Positions 16,433 through 25,565 are shown, numbered from the stretch's first letter. The stretch is DNA of 64,000 nt from an uncultured Christensenellaceae bacterium (GCA_944376795.1 CALWDW010000048.1:1-64000), one strand, 5' to 3'. The notes: generated by a model from the letters alone, not told the origin. A program made the numbers and translations.

Positions 16433-17299
16433 CTACTTCATTGCGGCAATCTGCTCCTGCAGGAAGCGGACGGCCTGGGTCATCTCCCCATCGGGATCCT
16501 CTCCTACCTCGCGCTCAATGGTCAGCGCGCCCTGGTAGCCGATTTCCTCCAGGGCAGCCAGATACTTGGGCCAGTCCACCTGCCCCTGACCAAAGGGCGT
16601 CTCCACAAAGAAGTCCGAGATCCGCAGGTCTTCGATTCCACCCTCGGCAAAGAAGGTGTAAACCTCTTCCGGGTCGCAGGGTTTGATCATCTTACCGTCT
16701 TTTGCATGGGTGTGGACGATATAGGGCGCCAGGTTCTTCACCGCCTGGACGGGATCCTCTCCCACCACCATCACCAGGTTGGCAGGATCGAAATTGACCC
16801 GCATGCCATGGCTGCCCAGGCTGTCCAGGAAAGAGCGCAGTACCGTGGAAGGCTCAGGACCGGTCTCCAGGGCGAAAGCCGCCCCCACCGAATCGGCGTA
16901 CTCACCCAAAGTATTGCAGGCCTCCGCCATAATGGCGCGCCGGGGATGGGTGGGATCGGCAGGCACCACGCCAATATGGGTGGTCACCACCTTGCAGTCC
17001 AGATCCAGTGCCAAATCCATAATTTGCCGGCTGCGGTCAATCCTAGCAGGGTTATCCGCCGCAATCTGGAAGGCATGGCCACCCAGATCCCCACAGATGG
17101 CGGAAAAGCGCAGGCCCAGATCCTGGGTAAAGCGCAGAAGCTCCCGCCGCGCGGCGGCGTTCAGATTCTCCGGGGCCATCTCCCCGGCGACGGCGTACAC
17201 CTGCACAGCCTGGGCGCCCAGCTTGGCCGCCTTCTGGATGCCGGTGCGAAGGTCAGTCTTGAAGCCGTCGGTCAGCATGCCAATGGTAAACTGGCTCAT
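16433..17299 (-). CDS. Sugar phosphate isomerase/epimerase (xylose isomerase-like TIM barrel)
   Basis: 288 residues from the ATG at 17299, preceded by AAGGAGG at ideal spacing. AP_endonuc_2-type TIM barrel. Metal-ligand strands are visible: VTTHIGVVP, FALETGPEP, VNFDPANLVMV, VHTHAKDGK and ALTIEREVG. Family members isomerise or epimerise sugars and inositols (e.g. IolE/IolI or hydroxypyruvate isomerase types); the substrate is unknown. Lies 25 bases after the VanW-family gene and ends at a strong terminator, so it is the last gene of that operon. Its pairing with wall-protein genes is unusual and gives no clear substrate hint. Confidence 0.85.
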   Translation of the reverse strand: MSQFTIGMLTDGFKTDLRTGIQKAAKLGAQAVQVYAVAGEMAPENLNAAARRELLRFTQDLGLRFSAICGDLGGHAFQIAADNPARIDRSRQIMDLALDLDCKVVTTHIGVVPADPTHPRRAIMAEACNTLGEYADSVGAAFALETGPEPSTVLRSFLDSLGSHGMRVNFDPANLVMVVGEDPVQAVKNLAPYIVHTHAKDGKMIKPCDPEEVYTFFAEGGIEDLRISDFFVETPFGQGQVDWPKYLAALEEIGYQGALTIEREVGEDPDGEMTQAVRFLQEQIAAMK

Positions 17300-17324
17300 G
17301 GAATGTACCTCCTTACAAGATGCT

Positions 17325-19232
17325 TTAGTCGTTGGATTCTGTCTCGGTCTCTCCCCCGCCGCCGCTGCTGTCACGCTGGGAGGCCGGCGTCGCCCCCACA
17401 TAGTAGGTCCCCGTAATCTCCTGGAACTTCACCACATGGATCTCCTCCTCACGCACCAGCTCGGTCCCACGATAAAACTGCTGGGTATTGCGCACCTCCA
17501 GGTAGGGCCGGGAGAGAACCTCCTTGTAGATCTCGTCATCATAGGTCACATGCTCCCCAGTGGTATCCACAATCATGTTAGCCTCGGGGGTCTCCCCCTC
17601 GTACAGGATGGTGCTGGTGAGCTTGATCTGGGTGATTCCGTCATCAAAGGGCAGGCGGTAGATCACCACCTCCGCCTTATCCCGGTAGTAGGTGGCCTGA
17701 ATGAACATGGGTCCCTTGGTATCGTTTCGGATGACAAGATCCTTGTCCGGCCAATTGACCACCGCGTCCAAGCCCTCAGCCACATAAGTGGAAGGGAAGG
17801 AGTGAGAGCGCCACTTGATAATGGTACAGTCGGCCATCAGGGCGGCATTGTACAGGGTCGTGGATACCTGGCAGACGCCGCCGCCAAAGTCGGCCTCAAA
17901 GCCCTTGTTGGCTCCGATGACCGGGGCTTCCTGGTAGCCGTTCTCCGCGGTGCGCTCACCGGTGGTGGCGTTGAAGGACAATTCCTGTCCCGGCCAGATG
18001 ATCTTGCCGTTGAGGGCCTTTAGCGCCTGCTTGACGTTGCTCTTCCGGGCGTCGCTTCCGCTCACGTCGGTTTGGAAAAGGATCCGCTTCTGGGTGCTCT
18101 GCTGGAGCAGCTCCACGGTATAGGCCGGGGTGATGGAGTTGGTCACCACCTCCACGTTGGCGATACAGTCGCCCTCCAGGTCTTCCAGGATCTGGTTGAC
18201 CAGCAGCGCCTCGTCCACCTCCTTGCCCAAGATCTCCTCGGTAAAGGTCCACTTCTCGCTGTTGGCCGTGTTAAAGGATACCTTGGCATTGACCGGGTCG
18301 GTATTCACCACCTCGGCAATGCTGGCCACCAGCGGATCCACCTTTTCCTCATCGAACTCGATGTGGGTACTGAGCACCAGGGGGGTTTCTTTCAGCTCCT
18401 TGACGTCATTGTAGCGCTGAAACACATTCCCCGTGCGTCCGGCCTGCATAACCTGCTCCATGACCGCGTCCAGCGCAATATTGGCGCCAATATCCTCCGC
18501 GCCCCAGTCCCAGGTCTGGCCGCTGTCCGGATCGGTCACGTGGATCTGTACCAGACCCAGCTTCCTAGTCCGCTCCTGTTCCAACAGGGCGCGGGCCTGG
18601 TCATAGGTCTTCCCCGCCAGGTCAATGCCGTCAACATAGACGCCTTCCACCACCACGTCGGTATAGTAGCCGCGGGCCCACACCACGCCAATGGTACACA
18701 GGAGCCCCAGGACCACCACCCACATGGCGATAAGATAGAGGGGAATCCTCCTTTTAGGCTTGCGGCGAACCACGGTCTGCCTGCCCTGGACCGGAGGCTT
18801 CTTCGGCGGTACCTTCCTCACAGAGCCAGGAGCGCCATGGTTTGTCTTATGAGGCAGGGAGCGGGCAGCGCCGTGCTGGGCGTACAGGCTTTGGCTGCGC
18901 GGCAGGGGACGGCGCTGCGCAGGAGATGGGCTCCGGGAATCCCGGTACCCTGCGCTGCCGCTCCGTGACGGCGCCGCGCTGCGGGCCGGCGCGGACTTGC
19001 GGGTCCCAGAAGGAGTACGGCTGCTGCGCTCTTGGGTGGAACCCCTCGGATAGCTGCTCCGCGTGTTCTTCAAAGAGGCTGCAGCGGAGAAGGCAGGGGT
19101 ACGGCTCCGGGACGCAGGGGTATGGCCGGAAGACGTGCGGGACGCGCCTGTCCGTGCCGACGGCGCACGGTAGGCGGAGGTTCTGGATGCGGCCGCATGG
19201 GCGGAACGTTTCCCAGGGGTTTCACGGGTCAT
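17325..19232 (-). CDS. VanW family wall-associated membrane protein with peptidoglycan-binding repeats
   Basis: 635 residues. Residues 1-~155 form a basic Arg/Ser/Pro-rich, probably disordered cytosolic tail. One membrane segment follows (IPLYLIAMWVVVLGLLCTIG, ~165-185). Outside are peptidoglycan-binding-4-type repeats (~190-390), then the VanW domain with FGGGVCQVSTTLYNAAL near residue 450 and RSHSFPSTYV. The C-terminus is short and Ser/Gly/Glu-rich. VanW proteins occur in vancomycin clusters and widely in Clostridia; their biochemical role is not established. ATG at 19232 has AGGAGG 7 bases upstream and overlaps the preceding TGA by four bases (ATGA), so it is translationally coupled to the PHP gene. 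Confidence 0.88.
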   Translation of the reverse strand: MTRETPGKRSAHAAASRTSAYRAPSARTGASRTSSGHTPASRSRTPAFSAAASLKNTRSSYPRGSTQERSSRTPSGTRKSAPARSAAPSRSGSAGYRDSRSPSPAQRRPLPRSQSLYAQHGAARSLPHKTNHGAPGSVRKVPPKKPPVQGRQTVVRRKPKRRIPLYLIAMWVVVLGLLCTIGVVWARGYYTDVVVEGVYVDGIDLAGKTYDQARALLEQERTRKLGLVQIHVTDPDSGQTWDWGAEDIGANIALDAVMEQVMQAGRTGNVFQRYNDVKELKETPLVLSTHIEFDEEKVDPLVASIAEVVNTDPVNAKVSFNTANSEKWTFTEEILGKEVDEALLVNQILEDLEGDCIANVEVVTNSITPAYTVELLQQSTQKRILFQTDVSGSDARKSNVKQALKALNGKIIWPGQELSFNATTGERTAENGYQEAPVIGANKGFEADFGGGVCQVSTTLYNAALMADCTIIKWRSHSFPSTYVAEGLDAVVNWPDKDLVIRNDTKGPMFIQATYYRDKAEVVIYRLPFDDGITQIKLTSTILYEGETPEANMIVDTTGEHVTYDDEIYKEVLSRPYLEVRNTQQFYRGTELVREEEIHVVKFQEITGTYYVGATPASQRDSSGGGGETETESND

Positions 19233-20098
19233 GCGTCATCCTCCTTTTCGTCCAACGACCACCGGGCAGCGGCTTGCAAGGTCTCGTCGGGCAGCGCCCG
19301 CTCCTTCCATCCCATCAGAAGGGATTCCCCCGAGCGGTCCTTTCCATGGTAATCGCTGCCATAGGTCACAATCAGTCCCATGCGGCCGGCCATGCGCCGC
19401 AGCGCCGTGGTCTGGCCCGGGGTATGCTGGGGATAAAAGGCCTCCACACCGGCAAGCCCTTCCCCGCGCAATTGGGAAATAACCGGCTCCAGTTGATAAT
19501 CCGGAAGCCCCATCAGGCCGGGATGGGCCAGCACCGCATCGCCTCCCGCACCGCGGATCACGGCAATGCACTGAGCCGAAGGAGGCTTTTCCCGGGAGAC
19601 ATAGCCCGGCTGCCCCGGCAGCAGAAAACGGCGGAAAGCTTCGTCAATGCTGTGGCAGACGCCTCTTTTCACCATCACCCGCGCCATATGGGTACGGCCG
19701 TATTCCTCCCGTCCGGCCTCCTGACGCATATCCTCCTCGGTCAGCGGCATCCCCAGGTCCCGGAGACGCTCCACCATCTGGGTGTTGCGCCGGGCGCGCC
19801 GCAAAAGCTGCTCCTGCAGGAAATCTGCCAAGCCGCTGTCAGCGGGGCGAATGCCATAGCCCAGGATATGCATCTCGCCGGAAAACCTTGCCGTCAGCTC
19901 CACACCGGGCACAAGCGAAAGCCCCAACCGGCGAGCTTCGGCTGCGCCGCGCTCCAGACCGCCGACGCTGTCGTGGTCGGTGACGGCGACCCGCTCCAGC
20001 CCCTGCCTCTGGCAGAGCTGCAGCAGCGCCTCCGGAGAGAGAAGGCCATCGGAAAAATAGGTATGCATGTGCAGATCGACAGCCGCGGTCAGCCTCAT
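19229..20098 (-). CDS. PHP domain phosphoesterase (TrpH / RNase AM-like)
   Basis: 289 residues. Metal-binding PHP motifs in order: VDLHMHTYFSDG (~8-18), VAVTDHDSVGG (~38), PGVELTARF (~65), VLAHPGLMG (~185) and YGSDYHGKD (~248). Relatives include 5'-3' exonucleases for short RNA and 3',5'-nucleotide bisphosphate phosphatases. The ATG at 20098 is preferred over one at 20125 because GGGGGAGG lies just before it. The ATG overlaps the stop of a possible 26-codon leader (ATGA), and its own stop overlaps the VanW-gene start. Confidence 0.88.
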   Translation of the reverse strand: MRLTAAVDLHMHTYFSDGLLSPEALLQLCQRQGLERVAVTDHDSVGGLERGAAEARRLGLSLVPGVELTARFSGEMHILGYGIRPADSGLADFLQEQLLRRARRNTQMVERLRDLGMPLTEEDMRQEAGREEYGRTHMARVMVKRGVCHSIDEAFRRFLLPGQPGYVSREKPPSAQCIAVIRGAGGDAVLAHPGLMGLPDYQLEPVISQLRGEGLAGVEAFYPQHTPGQTTALRRMAGRMGLIVTYGSDYHGKDRSGESLLMGWKERALPDETLQAAARWSLDEKEDDA

Positions 20099-20175
20099 CG
20101 CACGGCCTCCCCCAGAGGTTTCCACAATTCTCTATCATTTTGACGCCCTACATACAATAGGCGAGTATACTGCAT
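20095..20175 (-). CDS. Possible 26-residue leader peptide ahead of the PHP gene
   Basis: ATG at 20175 with GGAG 8 bases upstream opens a frame of 26 codons (starts MQYTRLLYVGRQND, ends KPLGEAVR). Its TGA overlaps the PHP start codon as ATGA. It sits directly downstream of a good promoter. Composition is Arg/Leu-rich, without a membrane segment. It could be a real small protein, a coupling leader, or chance. No homologue recognised. Confidence 0.35.
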   Translation of the reverse strand: MQYTRLLYVGRQNDRELWKPLGEAVR

Positions 20176-20446
20176 TGGGTTCACTCCATTTCAGCCGGGA
20201 CAGCCCAGCGGCTTTATTATAGCATCCGACCGTTTTTTTCACAATGCGCCTCCCGAAAGTGATGCAAAGATTTAACGCATTTGAAGGATTTGGCTGCTTT
20301 GCGTCAAAACGATGGATTTCGAAAAGCGGCCAGGTCCATCCGCGCCCGGACAAAGGCTGCGGAACACAAAGCGAGGACGCAGTCTCCGAGCCGGACCGCT
20401 TCCGTCCCGTCAACCACGTCCTCCCTTTTGGGAAAAAGCCTATGCG
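20126..20446. other. Intergenic region between the sulfatase end and the PHP operon
   Basis: The left part carries the leader frame and promoter of the PHP operon. 20245-20446 has no supported gene; no convincing terminator for the gene to its right was found, only a weak short CCC/GGG hairpin near 20425. Confidence 0.4.
20216..20244 (-). promoter_or_regulatory. Sigma-A type promoter of the PHP-VanW-isomerase operon
   Basis: On the minus strand TTGTGA, 17 bases, TATAAT. Transcription would start near 20209, leaving a ~110-base leader that contains the possible small frame. Confidence 0.75.
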
Positions 20447-21934
20447 CTAAACCCTCTTTTTCCTCACGGCGTCCACCATCGGCAGGCCGGTATCATAGTC
20501 CAGCTGCCGCTTCTCTCCGGGCTCATTTTCCCGCTGGCGGGTGTAGCCGGTATAATGCCAGGTAGCCGGACGCGCATCCTGGCGCCAGGGCCGCCGCTCC
20601 CAATAGTAGCCCCGGAAAGGATCCCGGGTGTCGTTCATCCAATCCAACAGCCGATCGTGAAGCGCATTCCGCACACCGCGGGTCTCCTCTGCGTCAATAA
20701 GGTTGTGATTCTCTGCCGGGTCCTTCTCCAGGTCGTAGAACTCATCCGTGCTCAGCAGATTGACCACCAGCTTATACCGCCCATCAAAAACCGCGCGCAT
20801 GGGTTGGAAGCCACCGAAGCCGTCGTGATCCACCTCGTAGCGCCCAAATTCCATGAATACCGGGCCCACCGGCTCCTCACCCTGGGTAAAAGTAGGCACC
20901 AAGGTCTTCCCGGGGAGCGTCTTGGGCACAGGCAGCCCCATATAATCCAAAATGGTGGGCGTCAGATCAATGTGAGAAACCGGGCTGCGCCGCACGGCCC
21001 CCTCCTCGCCGCCCTGGATGATCAAGGGAATCCGGGTAATCTCATCATAGGCAGCCGGACCCTTCCCATTGAGACAATGGGAACCCAAAAAGTCCCCATG
21101 GTCGGATGTAAAGATCACCAGCGCGTCGGGGGTGTAAGCCTCTATTTGCCGCAAAACCCGGCCGATCTCATAGTCGACAAAGGAATTGCATCCCAGATAG
21201 TACTGGGCTCGAATGGTCAGGGCGTCCCGGTCGGTTTGCGTCTCCTTCCCCGCCCAGACCTTTTGGTGCGGGGGCTTTCCCTCCAAGGTATCCCAGACGT
21301 TGGAGGACTTGGGAAAGTCATACTCCTTGTACATGCTGGCAAAGGGCTCCGGACAGAGGAAAGGGCCGTGGGGCTCGTCATAGGAAAGCACCAGCAGAAA
21401 CTCCTCATTGGCATACCATTCCAGGAAATCCAGCGCCCGATTGGTACAGCGGTGCCCGAAGGTAAACTCCTCCTTCACCGGCCGCTCCTCCATGAGCTGG
21501 GTGCGGCGGGATGCGCTGCGCTCCTCCTCGCTCAGCTCCTCCAGATAGCAGCGCATATCGTACCAGTAATCCGGATCCCACCCGTCCGGGCATACGCCGC
21601 AGCCAAAATAGTCCCCGCCGTCCAGATGCCATTTCCCAATATAGCCGGTAGAAATCCCTGCGTCATTGAGACGCTGGCCCAGGGTCTTAATATCGCCGTA
21701 GAGGGAGACGCTGTTGGTCCAGCTGCCATTGGTATGGGGATAGAGCCCAGTGAATATAGCGCTGCGGGCCGGTCCGCATACCGGCTGGCAGGTGTAGGCC
21801 CGCTCATAACGCACGCCGCGCCGCGCCATGGCGTCCAAATTGGGCGTCTTCATGGCGGAATTGCCATAGCAGCCCAACATATCCCACCGGGTGGTATCGG
21901 TCATAATGAAAACCACTTGCCGTTTCTTAGCCAT
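20447..21934 (-). CDS. Sulfatase (arylsulfatase family, Cys-type)
   Basis: 495 residues. N-terminal VVFIMTDTTRWDMLGCYG carries metal ligands, and the sulfatase signature CGPARSAIFTG lies near residue 53; its Cys is the one converted to formylglycine. IFTSDHGDFLGSH (~270) and FYDLEKDPAENHNL toward the C-terminus are typical. Removes sulfate esters from glycans. No signal peptide, so probably cytosolic. A Cys-type site in an anaerobe needs an anSME radical-SAM maturase, not encoded here. ATG at 21934 has GGAGG 4 bases upstream; the upstream GTG at 21949 overlaps that site. Own promoter at 21992. Confidence 0.9.
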   Translation of the reverse strand: MAKKRQVVFIMTDTTRWDMLGCYGNSAMKTPNLDAMARRGVRYERAYTCQPVCGPARSAIFTGLYPHTNGSWTNSVSLYGDIKTLGQRLNDAGISTGYIGKWHLDGGDYFGCGVCPDGWDPDYWYDMRCYLEELSEEERSASRRTQLMEERPVKEEFTFGHRCTNRALDFLEWYANEEFLLVLSYDEPHGPFLCPEPFASMYKEYDFPKSSNVWDTLEGKPPHQKVWAGKETQTDRDALTIRAQYYLGCNSFVDYEIGRVLRQIEAYTPDALVIFTSDHGDFLGSHCLNGKGPAAYDEITRIPLIIQGGEEGAVRRSPVSHIDLTPTILDYMGLPVPKTLPGKTLVPTFTQGEEPVGPVFMEFGRYEVDHDGFGGFQPMRAVFDGRYKLVVNLLSTDEFYDLEKDPAENHNLIDAEETRGVRNALHDRLLDWMNDTRDPFRGYYWERRPWRQDARPATWHYTGYTRQRENEPGEKRQLDYDTGLPMVDAVRKKRV

Positions 21935-21991
21935 TGTGCCTCCTGCCACGCGCCTACGGTTATCCGGCGCATTCTTGTCTACTTGGGAACC

Positions 21992-22020
21992 ATATTACCC
22001 CATTCCGCTTTCTCTTGCAA
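21992..22020 (-). promoter_or_regulatory. Sigma-A type promoter of the sulfatase gene
   Basis: Minus strand TTGCAA, 17 bases, TAATAT, ~58 bases upstream of the ATG. Suggests the sulfatase can be expressed apart from the URO-D/GH172 genes before it. Confidence 0.65.
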
Positions 22021-22080
22021 GAGGGGGCGGATCCGCCTGAAAAAGGAGAACAGAACCGCATCCCATCCACGGCATCCGCC

Positions 22081-23007
22081 TTAGTATTTCCGCATCCTCC
22101 GCCAGACCTCCAGTACCAGCATGTACCGCTCCAGCGGGAGCCCCTTAAAAGGAATATTGCTGGTACAGAAGACGTAGCCGCCGCCGGGTTTGGCATAGGT
22201 AAGGCAGTACTCCGCCGAGGCGATAACCTCCTCCTCGGTACCGGTCTGCATGGCCGCGCAGTGCACATTGCCGCAGAGCGCCACCTGGCTGCCATACTTT
22301 TCCTTTACCTCCCGGATATCCACCCCGGCCATGGGATCCAAAGAGTGCAGGGCATGGGGCTGGGTCGAAACCAGTTGGTCCAAAATGGGCATAATATTGC
22401 CATCAGTATGCTTGATGGCATAGCCGCCATAGTCCCGGATGGCTCGGATCAGCCGGGCCAAGTACGGAGTCACAAACTCCCCAAACATCCGCGGCGAGAG
22501 GAACGGCCCCTGGTTGAAGCAATAGTCGCTGCAAAGAATAAACCCATCCAGCCCTGCGTCCAGCAGCCGCTTATCCCGGGCGATGGCCTCCCGACACATG
22601 GCCTCGGCCTCGGCATGCACCGACGCCGGATCGTCGGCAATCCGATAAGAGAACTCCAGCATGCCGTCGCCGTCCGGTATGGCAAAGGTACCATCCCCAT
22701 GGGCCAGGAGCATGAAGCGGTCTCCACTGTACTCCCGGATCCGGCGCACGGTCTCGGCAATGTAGGGTTCCTCCAGATGGATGCAAATGGCGTCATGCTC
22801 CAGCGTATCGTACACCTGTATCAAAAACTGGGCATTTTCGGCCAGCATGCGCTCCCGCTCCCGGGGAGAGGCCTTATCCAGATCCCCGTAGGAAAGCATG
22901 CGCTTCCCCAGCAATTCCTCCGAAAGCTGGAACTCCAGCTCAAAGGTGGGCACCCGATCGGGGATACCGCCGCGGAGGGCGCAAATCATCCTTTCCTTGG
23001 ATGTCAT
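22081..23007 (-). CDS. Uroporphyrinogen decarboxylase (URO-D) family protein
   Basis: 308 residues. URO-D-like TIM barrel: KERMICALRGGIPDRVP at the N-terminus, SDYCFNQGPFLSPRMFGEFVTPY mid-protein (split across residues ~170-195), KHTDGNI (~210) and ALCGNVHC (~255). Shorter than true HemE, with no heme genes near. Such proteins next to glycoside hydrolases are common in gut Clostridia, and relatives include corrinoid methyltransferases (MtaA/CmuA). Function here is unknown; a demethylase or C1 role on methylated sugars is only a guess. ATG at 23007 has GGAGG inside the end of the GH172 gene, one base after that gene's stop, so tightly coupled. Confidence 0.8.
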   Translation of the reverse strand: MTSKERMICALRGGIPDRVPTFELEFQLSEELLGKRMLSYGDLDKASPRERERMLAENAQFLIQVYDTLEHDAICIHLEEPYIAETVRRIREYSGDRFMLLAHGDGTFAIPDGDGMLEFSYRIADDPASVHAEAEAMCREAIARDKRLLDAGLDGFILCSDYCFNQGPFLSPRMFGEFVTPYLARLIRAIRDYGGYAIKHTDGNIMPILDQLVSTQPHALHSLDPMAGVDIREVKEKYGSQVALCGNVHCAAMQTGTEEEVIASAEYCLTYAKPGGGYVFCTSNIPFKGLPLERYMLVLEVWRRMRKY

Positions 23008-23008
23008 G

Positions 23009-24091
23009 TCAGTTAACCTCCAAATCGTTGGCCGAGCCCAGGGCAGGGAAGGGCGTATGGGGCCCCTGCTGATACCAGAAGGCCACCGAGGCAATGTCAT
23101 CCATCAGCGGCAGGTAGCGGCCTCCACTCCGCCAGCCCAGGGCCTGGATGGTCACCCGGAGCTCCTGCTGGAAGCGAATGGGATCGGCCACATGGAAGCG
23201 ATACATGCCAAAGCGGGTCTGGGACCGGTATAAACCATCCGGGCGAATCACCTGGCACAGCCCTGAATACGGCGTGGTAAAGGTCTCATATTGATGGGTC
23301 TCCCCGTTCTCAAAGTTATACGATCCACAGAAATAGTCCTCCGTGCCCGTACCGCAGATGGTGGGGAACTCCCGGTCTCCGTCCATATAGAACTTAATTT
23401 CTCCCTCGCCCCACCAGCCATTATTGTTGGAGCCCCAGGCCATATAGGTTCCCACGTACTGCCCCTGGCCGCGCACGCCGTCCAGTACGGTATATACTTG
23501 GCCGTAAGGCAAGGGATTGGTGCGGCGGAACTGGGCATGAAAGGTGCCTGCGTCCTCCTCCACCGGGCAGAGGGTGTAGTCGATTTGGTAGTAGCAGATC
23601 AATTCCTTGGCGTTTCGGTTCTCCAGGGTGATGGCAAAGCCCTCCCGGAAGGGCATGGTCCAATAGCAGTTAAAGGCCCGTCCAGGATTGACGCACACCG
23701 GCAGCGCCCGTACCGGCGCATAGCTTTCCCAGCCATTGCAGAAGAAGTCCCCGATGGGGCACTCCACCGAAGGCGTTTCCTCCCCGTCCCAGTACATCCG
23801 CAGGATGCTGTTCCGCCAGGTGATCTCCCCGCCCAGGGTGATCCAGATATGCTGGATGGCGCCCTGGTCCTCTACGCGGCCCAGGGTAAAGGTCTCCCCG
23901 GGCTGGATGACCACATACGGGGACACCTTCCACCCCTGCCCCAGCTCCCGGGCCGCATAAAGGGCCGGGCCGGTCTCGGCCATACCGCCTTTTCCCGGTT
24001 CACCGGTAAAGTTCTCCGGCGAAATCGACCGGGTTTGGGCGTTGCTGATACGATGCAGGTTGTGCATTCCCACCGCTATGCTAGGATTCAT
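23009..24091 (-). CDS. DUF2961 / glycoside hydrolase family 172 protein
   Basis: 360 residues. DUF2961-type double jelly-roll: AIQHIWITLGG early, WNGWESYAPVR-like central loop, and the two acidic catalytic positions expected for GH172 in WWGEGEIKFYMDGD (~230) and CGTGTEDYFCG (~250). Characterised members cleave alpha-D-fructofuranosides or D-arabinofuranosides (difructose dianhydride, D-arabinan). No signal peptide. ATG at 24091 has AAGGAGG with good spacing. Sits between the DUF4832 and URO-D genes. Confidence 0.85.
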   Translation of the reverse strand: MNPSIAVGMHNLHRISNAQTRSISPENFTGEPGKGGMAETGPALYAARELGQGWKVSPYVVIQPGETFTLGRVEDQGAIQHIWITLGGEITWRNSILRMYWDGEETPSVECPIGDFFCNGWESYAPVRALPVCVNPGRAFNCYWTMPFREGFAITLENRNAKELICYYQIDYTLCPVEEDAGTFHAQFRRTNPLPYGQVYTVLDGVRGQGQYVGTYMAWGSNNNGWWGEGEIKFYMDGDREFPTICGTGTEDYFCGSYNFENGETHQYETFTTPYSGLCQVIRPDGLYRSQTRFGMYRFHVADPIRFQQELRVTIQALGWRSGGRYLPLMDDIASVAFWYQQGPHTPFPALGSANDLEVN

Positions 24092-24160
24092 AACAATCCT
24101 CCTTATCCCCGGCAGCCAGCCGGGATCTTTCTGCAAATTGTACGCCGCATCAAGCGGCCC

Positions 24161-25552
24161 CTATCCCGGTTGGCTATCCACGTCAACCCTTCCCACCGGC
24201 AGCCAGCCGTCAGGTCCCGCGTCCTCCACCGCCAGGGCGATGCCCGGGACGCATCCGGCCTCGGTATCCACCAGCGCCAGGCCCAGGGTATAGGTCCCGG
24301 GAGCCATCCCTTGCAGGGACAGCCGGCTTTGGTAGGTATATGTCTCCCCCTTCACCCAGCCGGAGGGCGCAATCCACCGCTGCACCCACTGGGCGGCTAC
24401 GCTGCCGTCCTCCCGAAGGAGTGCATATGCCGGGCGGTACTTCTCCCGCCAAAAGGGATTGTCCGCGGGAAGCCGGCCCCAGCCGTCGTTCACCCAGGAA
24501 GTCTCAGTGAAGATGGTGTCCGTCTCCCGGACGTAGCGCACCGATGCCGGGCGGAGGCGATAGCCTCCTTCCTCTCCAAAGTCCTCTACCAGGTCAGGGC
24601 ACTCCCGCACCCAAGCCAGGGCATCCTGGGTCACCCGGAGATCCAAAGTATTGGCGTGGCAGTCCCGGGCATGGTCCAATACCGCCGTCAGGCAGTCCCG
24701 CAGGGTGGCAAAGCCATCCCCCTGCCACCAACCGGCCCGGGTCACCAGATGATGGTAGCAGTTTTCGGCAAAGACCGGGTTGCGAGGCCACCGCGCCCGC
24801 AGCACCGCCCGTTCTCCTTCGTCAAACCACTGAGGGCTGCCAAAGCTGTCCCGGCGAATCACCCAGCCTCGGTCCAGCAGGGCGTCCTGCTGCGCCATGG
24901 AGAAGGCGCAGCCATACTGCACCCCCAGCAGCACATGGTGAAAGGCACGCTGGTAGAGGCCGGTAATCCAGTCGAAGGTGTCCTCCTTCTCGGCAGGGGT
25001 CAGGTAGTCCATGTTGTGCATTTCCCCCCACCAGCCTAAGCCGCCGGCGTCCACATAGTCCACATACACTGGACGGTCATAATACGCGCCAAATGCGAGA
25101 ACAAACGACTCCAGGCAGCGGCGGAAGACGGGATCCGTAACCACCGGCGTCCAAAATGTCTGCCGCACCCCATTGCCGGGATTGATCTCATAGCCCAGAG
25201 CGCCGGCCTCCCGCACAAATTCGGGCGTAGCCTGGGCGGACGCATTTTGCCCATCGGTAAAAATCCGGAAGGCCAGACGGATCCCCCGGGCCAGGGCCCG
25301 ATGGGTCAGTGCCTTAAAGTTTTCATCATAGATCCAGGCATACCGGCCCGGACTGGGCTCCATATCCGACCAGGAAACCCGTAGGTAAAGGATGCTGATA
25401 TAGGGGATCACCGGCTCCAGCTCCCGCCAGAAGGCTTCGGCCTCCGGGAAAGGGTCGCCGTCAAAGTGATCGATGTACATCACCCATCCGGTTCCGGGAT
25501 TGTGCAGCAGCTTCCGAGACGCCCGGGGCTGCAAGGCAATGGATTCGCCCAT
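24161..25552 (-). CDS. DUF4832 domain protein (GH42/GH-A-like fold)
   Basis: 463 residues. The N-terminal half looks like a TIM-barrel glycosidase (NPGTGWVMYIDHFD, ILYLRVSWSDMEPSPGRYAW, YVDYVDAGGLGWWGEMHNM); the C-terminal ~150 residues match the DUF4832 beta-sandwich (VNDGWGRLPADNPFW). Likely acts on a glycan or glycoside; catalytic residues not assigned and substrate unknown. No signal peptide. ATG at 25552, preceded by GGGGGAG. Starts only 13 bases after the alarmone synthetase gene and 69 bases before GH172. Confidence 0.75.
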   Translation of the reverse strand: MGESIALQPRASRKLLHNPGTGWVMYIDHFDGDPFPEAEAFWRELEPVIPYISILYLRVSWSDMEPSPGRYAWIYDENFKALTHRALARGIRLAFRIFTDGQNASAQATPEFVREAGALGYEINPGNGVRQTFWTPVVTDPVFRRCLESFVLAFGAYYDRPVYVDYVDAGGLGWWGEMHNMDYLTPAEKEDTFDWITGLYQRAFHHVLLGVQYGCAFSMAQQDALLDRGWVIRRDSFGSPQWFDEGERAVLRARWPRNPVFAENCYHHLVTRAGWWQGDGFATLRDCLTAVLDHARDCHANTLDLRVTQDALAWVRECPDLVEDFGEEGGYRLRPASVRYVRETDTIFTETSWVNDGWGRLPADNPFWREKYRPAYALLREDGSVAAQWVQRWIAPSGWVKGETYTYQSRLSLQGMAPGTYTLGLALVDTEAGCVPGIALAVEDAGPDGWLPVGRVDVDSQPG

Positions 25553-25565
25553 GGTACGCTCCCCC

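Noticed and set aside
15911..17416. 501-codon frame downstream of murC
   Set aside because: Runs through the murC terminator and antisense through the isomerase gene; no protein-like pattern.
22035..22060. GGCGGATCCGCC palindrome as terminator of the URO-D gene
   Set aside because: No loop and no T-run; insufficient.
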